Source of the DNA: Clostridiales bacterium
GTDB taxonomy: Bacteria; Bacillota; Clostridia; Oscillospirales; QAMX01
NCBI GenBank assembly: GCA_016285815.1
Contig: JAEERN010000032.1
Span: 1 to 6,486, forward strand
Direction: 5' to 3'
DNA length: 6,486 nucleotides
In this document: piece after piece, positions 6,349-6,486 of the stretch
Layout: every line of letters starts with the position of its first letter
Position numbering within the stretch: position 1 is the first letter of the stretch
Made by a program: the position numbers and the translations under genes
Notes under the pieces: model-generated
Told to the model about the DNA's origin: nothing
Database searches by the model: none
What the model saw: the letters and a program-made list of their open reading frames with translations, nothing else

Positions 6349-6486
6349 GCGGCCTTTGCCCCCTTTCCGTCCCGTCGTAGTTCATCATGTTCTCCAGCTG
6401 CCGGGCCAGACGCTCGGCGGCGTCCCGCTCCGCCCGGCGCTCCGCCGCGGTCTCCGGCTCCGGCGGCCGGTCCGGGACCGGTCCGC
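6329..6486 (-). CDS. Small protein upstream of portal, C-terminal 51 residues only
   Basis: The frame is open from the right window edge (first complete codon begins at 6484) to a TAA at 6329-6331, so the start lies outside. The visible part is charged: a Pro/Glu-rich stretch, then an Arg/Ala/Glu-rich segment likely to be helical (about residues 11-32 of the visible part), then ENMMNYDGTERGQ. I recall small unnamed proteins encoded just before the portal gene in Firmicutes phages that end in a similar N-Y-D-G motif, but this is memory, not a search. Its last 20 bases overlap the portal start, which suggests translational coupling. The function is unknown. It could instead be the tail of a larger gene such as a terminase subunit, though this charged, low-complexity end does not look like a terminase nuclease domain. 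I am fairly sure it is coding, because the other two frames on this strand hit stops and the portal overlap is typical of a phage operon. Confidence 0.7.
   Translation of the reverse strand, partial: GPVPDRPPEPETAAERRAERDAAERLARQLENMMNYDGTERGQRPLEQERV
6359..6368 (-). promoter_or_regulatory. Ribosome binding site that supports the portal TTG start
   Basis: The minus strand reads GGAAAGGGGG here, ten bases before the TTG at 6346-6348. A second weaker purine patch, AAAGG at 6353-6357, lies four bases from it. The portal frame has two stops (TGA TGA) a short way upstream and no ATG or GTG between them and the TTG, while the first in-frame Met is residue 71, well inside conserved portal sequence. 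TTG is therefore the only plausible start. Confidence 0.7.

Noticed and set aside
1..6486. Promoter-like elements, CRISPR repeats, tRNA, attachment sites or a defence system.
   Set aside because: I read both strands and saw no paired -35/-10 elements in the short gaps, no regularly spaced repeats, no tRNA-like fold, and no gene without a structural role by position. The only gap near 100 bases is explained by the hairpin and a ribosome binding site.

Overview
The window is one strand-uniform block of a tailed-phage or prophage virion module. Every supported gene lies on the minus strand, so transcription runs from high to low coordinates. In that order it holds: the C-terminal end of a small protein upstream of the portal (cut by the right edge), portal, scaffold, major capsid protein, a head-completion adaptor, a 631-residue protein of the stabilisation/tail-nozzle type, and the first 277 codons of a tail appendage protein (cut by the left edge). 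Coding density is very high: gaps are 5 to 37 bases, one junction overlaps by 20 bases, and the only real intergenic space is the 99 bases between capsid and adaptor genes.

The host is most likely a GC-rich member of the Firmicutes, with a gut Clostridia/Oscillospiraceae-type lineage my best guess. This rests on strong purine-rich Shine-Dalgarno sites before most genes, on G/C-rich third positions, and on the style of the portal, scaffold and capsid proteins, which recall phages and prophages of that group. It is an inference; the window has no host gene, integrase or attachment site, so prophage and free phage cannot be told apart.

The parts work together as a procapsid and its closure. The portal ring nucleates assembly, the scaffold guides the capsid subunits and is then lost, DNA is packaged through the portal, the adaptor seals onto the portal, and the next protein probably forms the nozzle that carries the appendage. 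The order portal, scaffold, coat, adaptor, stabilisation protein matches genes 1-8-5-4-10 of phage P22. No tail terminator, tail-tube, chaperone or tape-measure gene lies between the adaptor and the appendage gene. The simplest reading is a short-tailed (podovirus-like) virion, although the sequence past the left edge is not visible.

The main non-coding feature is a perfect 15-bp GC-only hairpin with imperfect outer pairing between the capsid and adaptor genes. I see no rRNA, tRNA, CRISPR array, insertion sequence, origin or convincing promoter. I found no sign of a new defence or accessory system; the window looks like a structural operon whose individual proteins are divergent.
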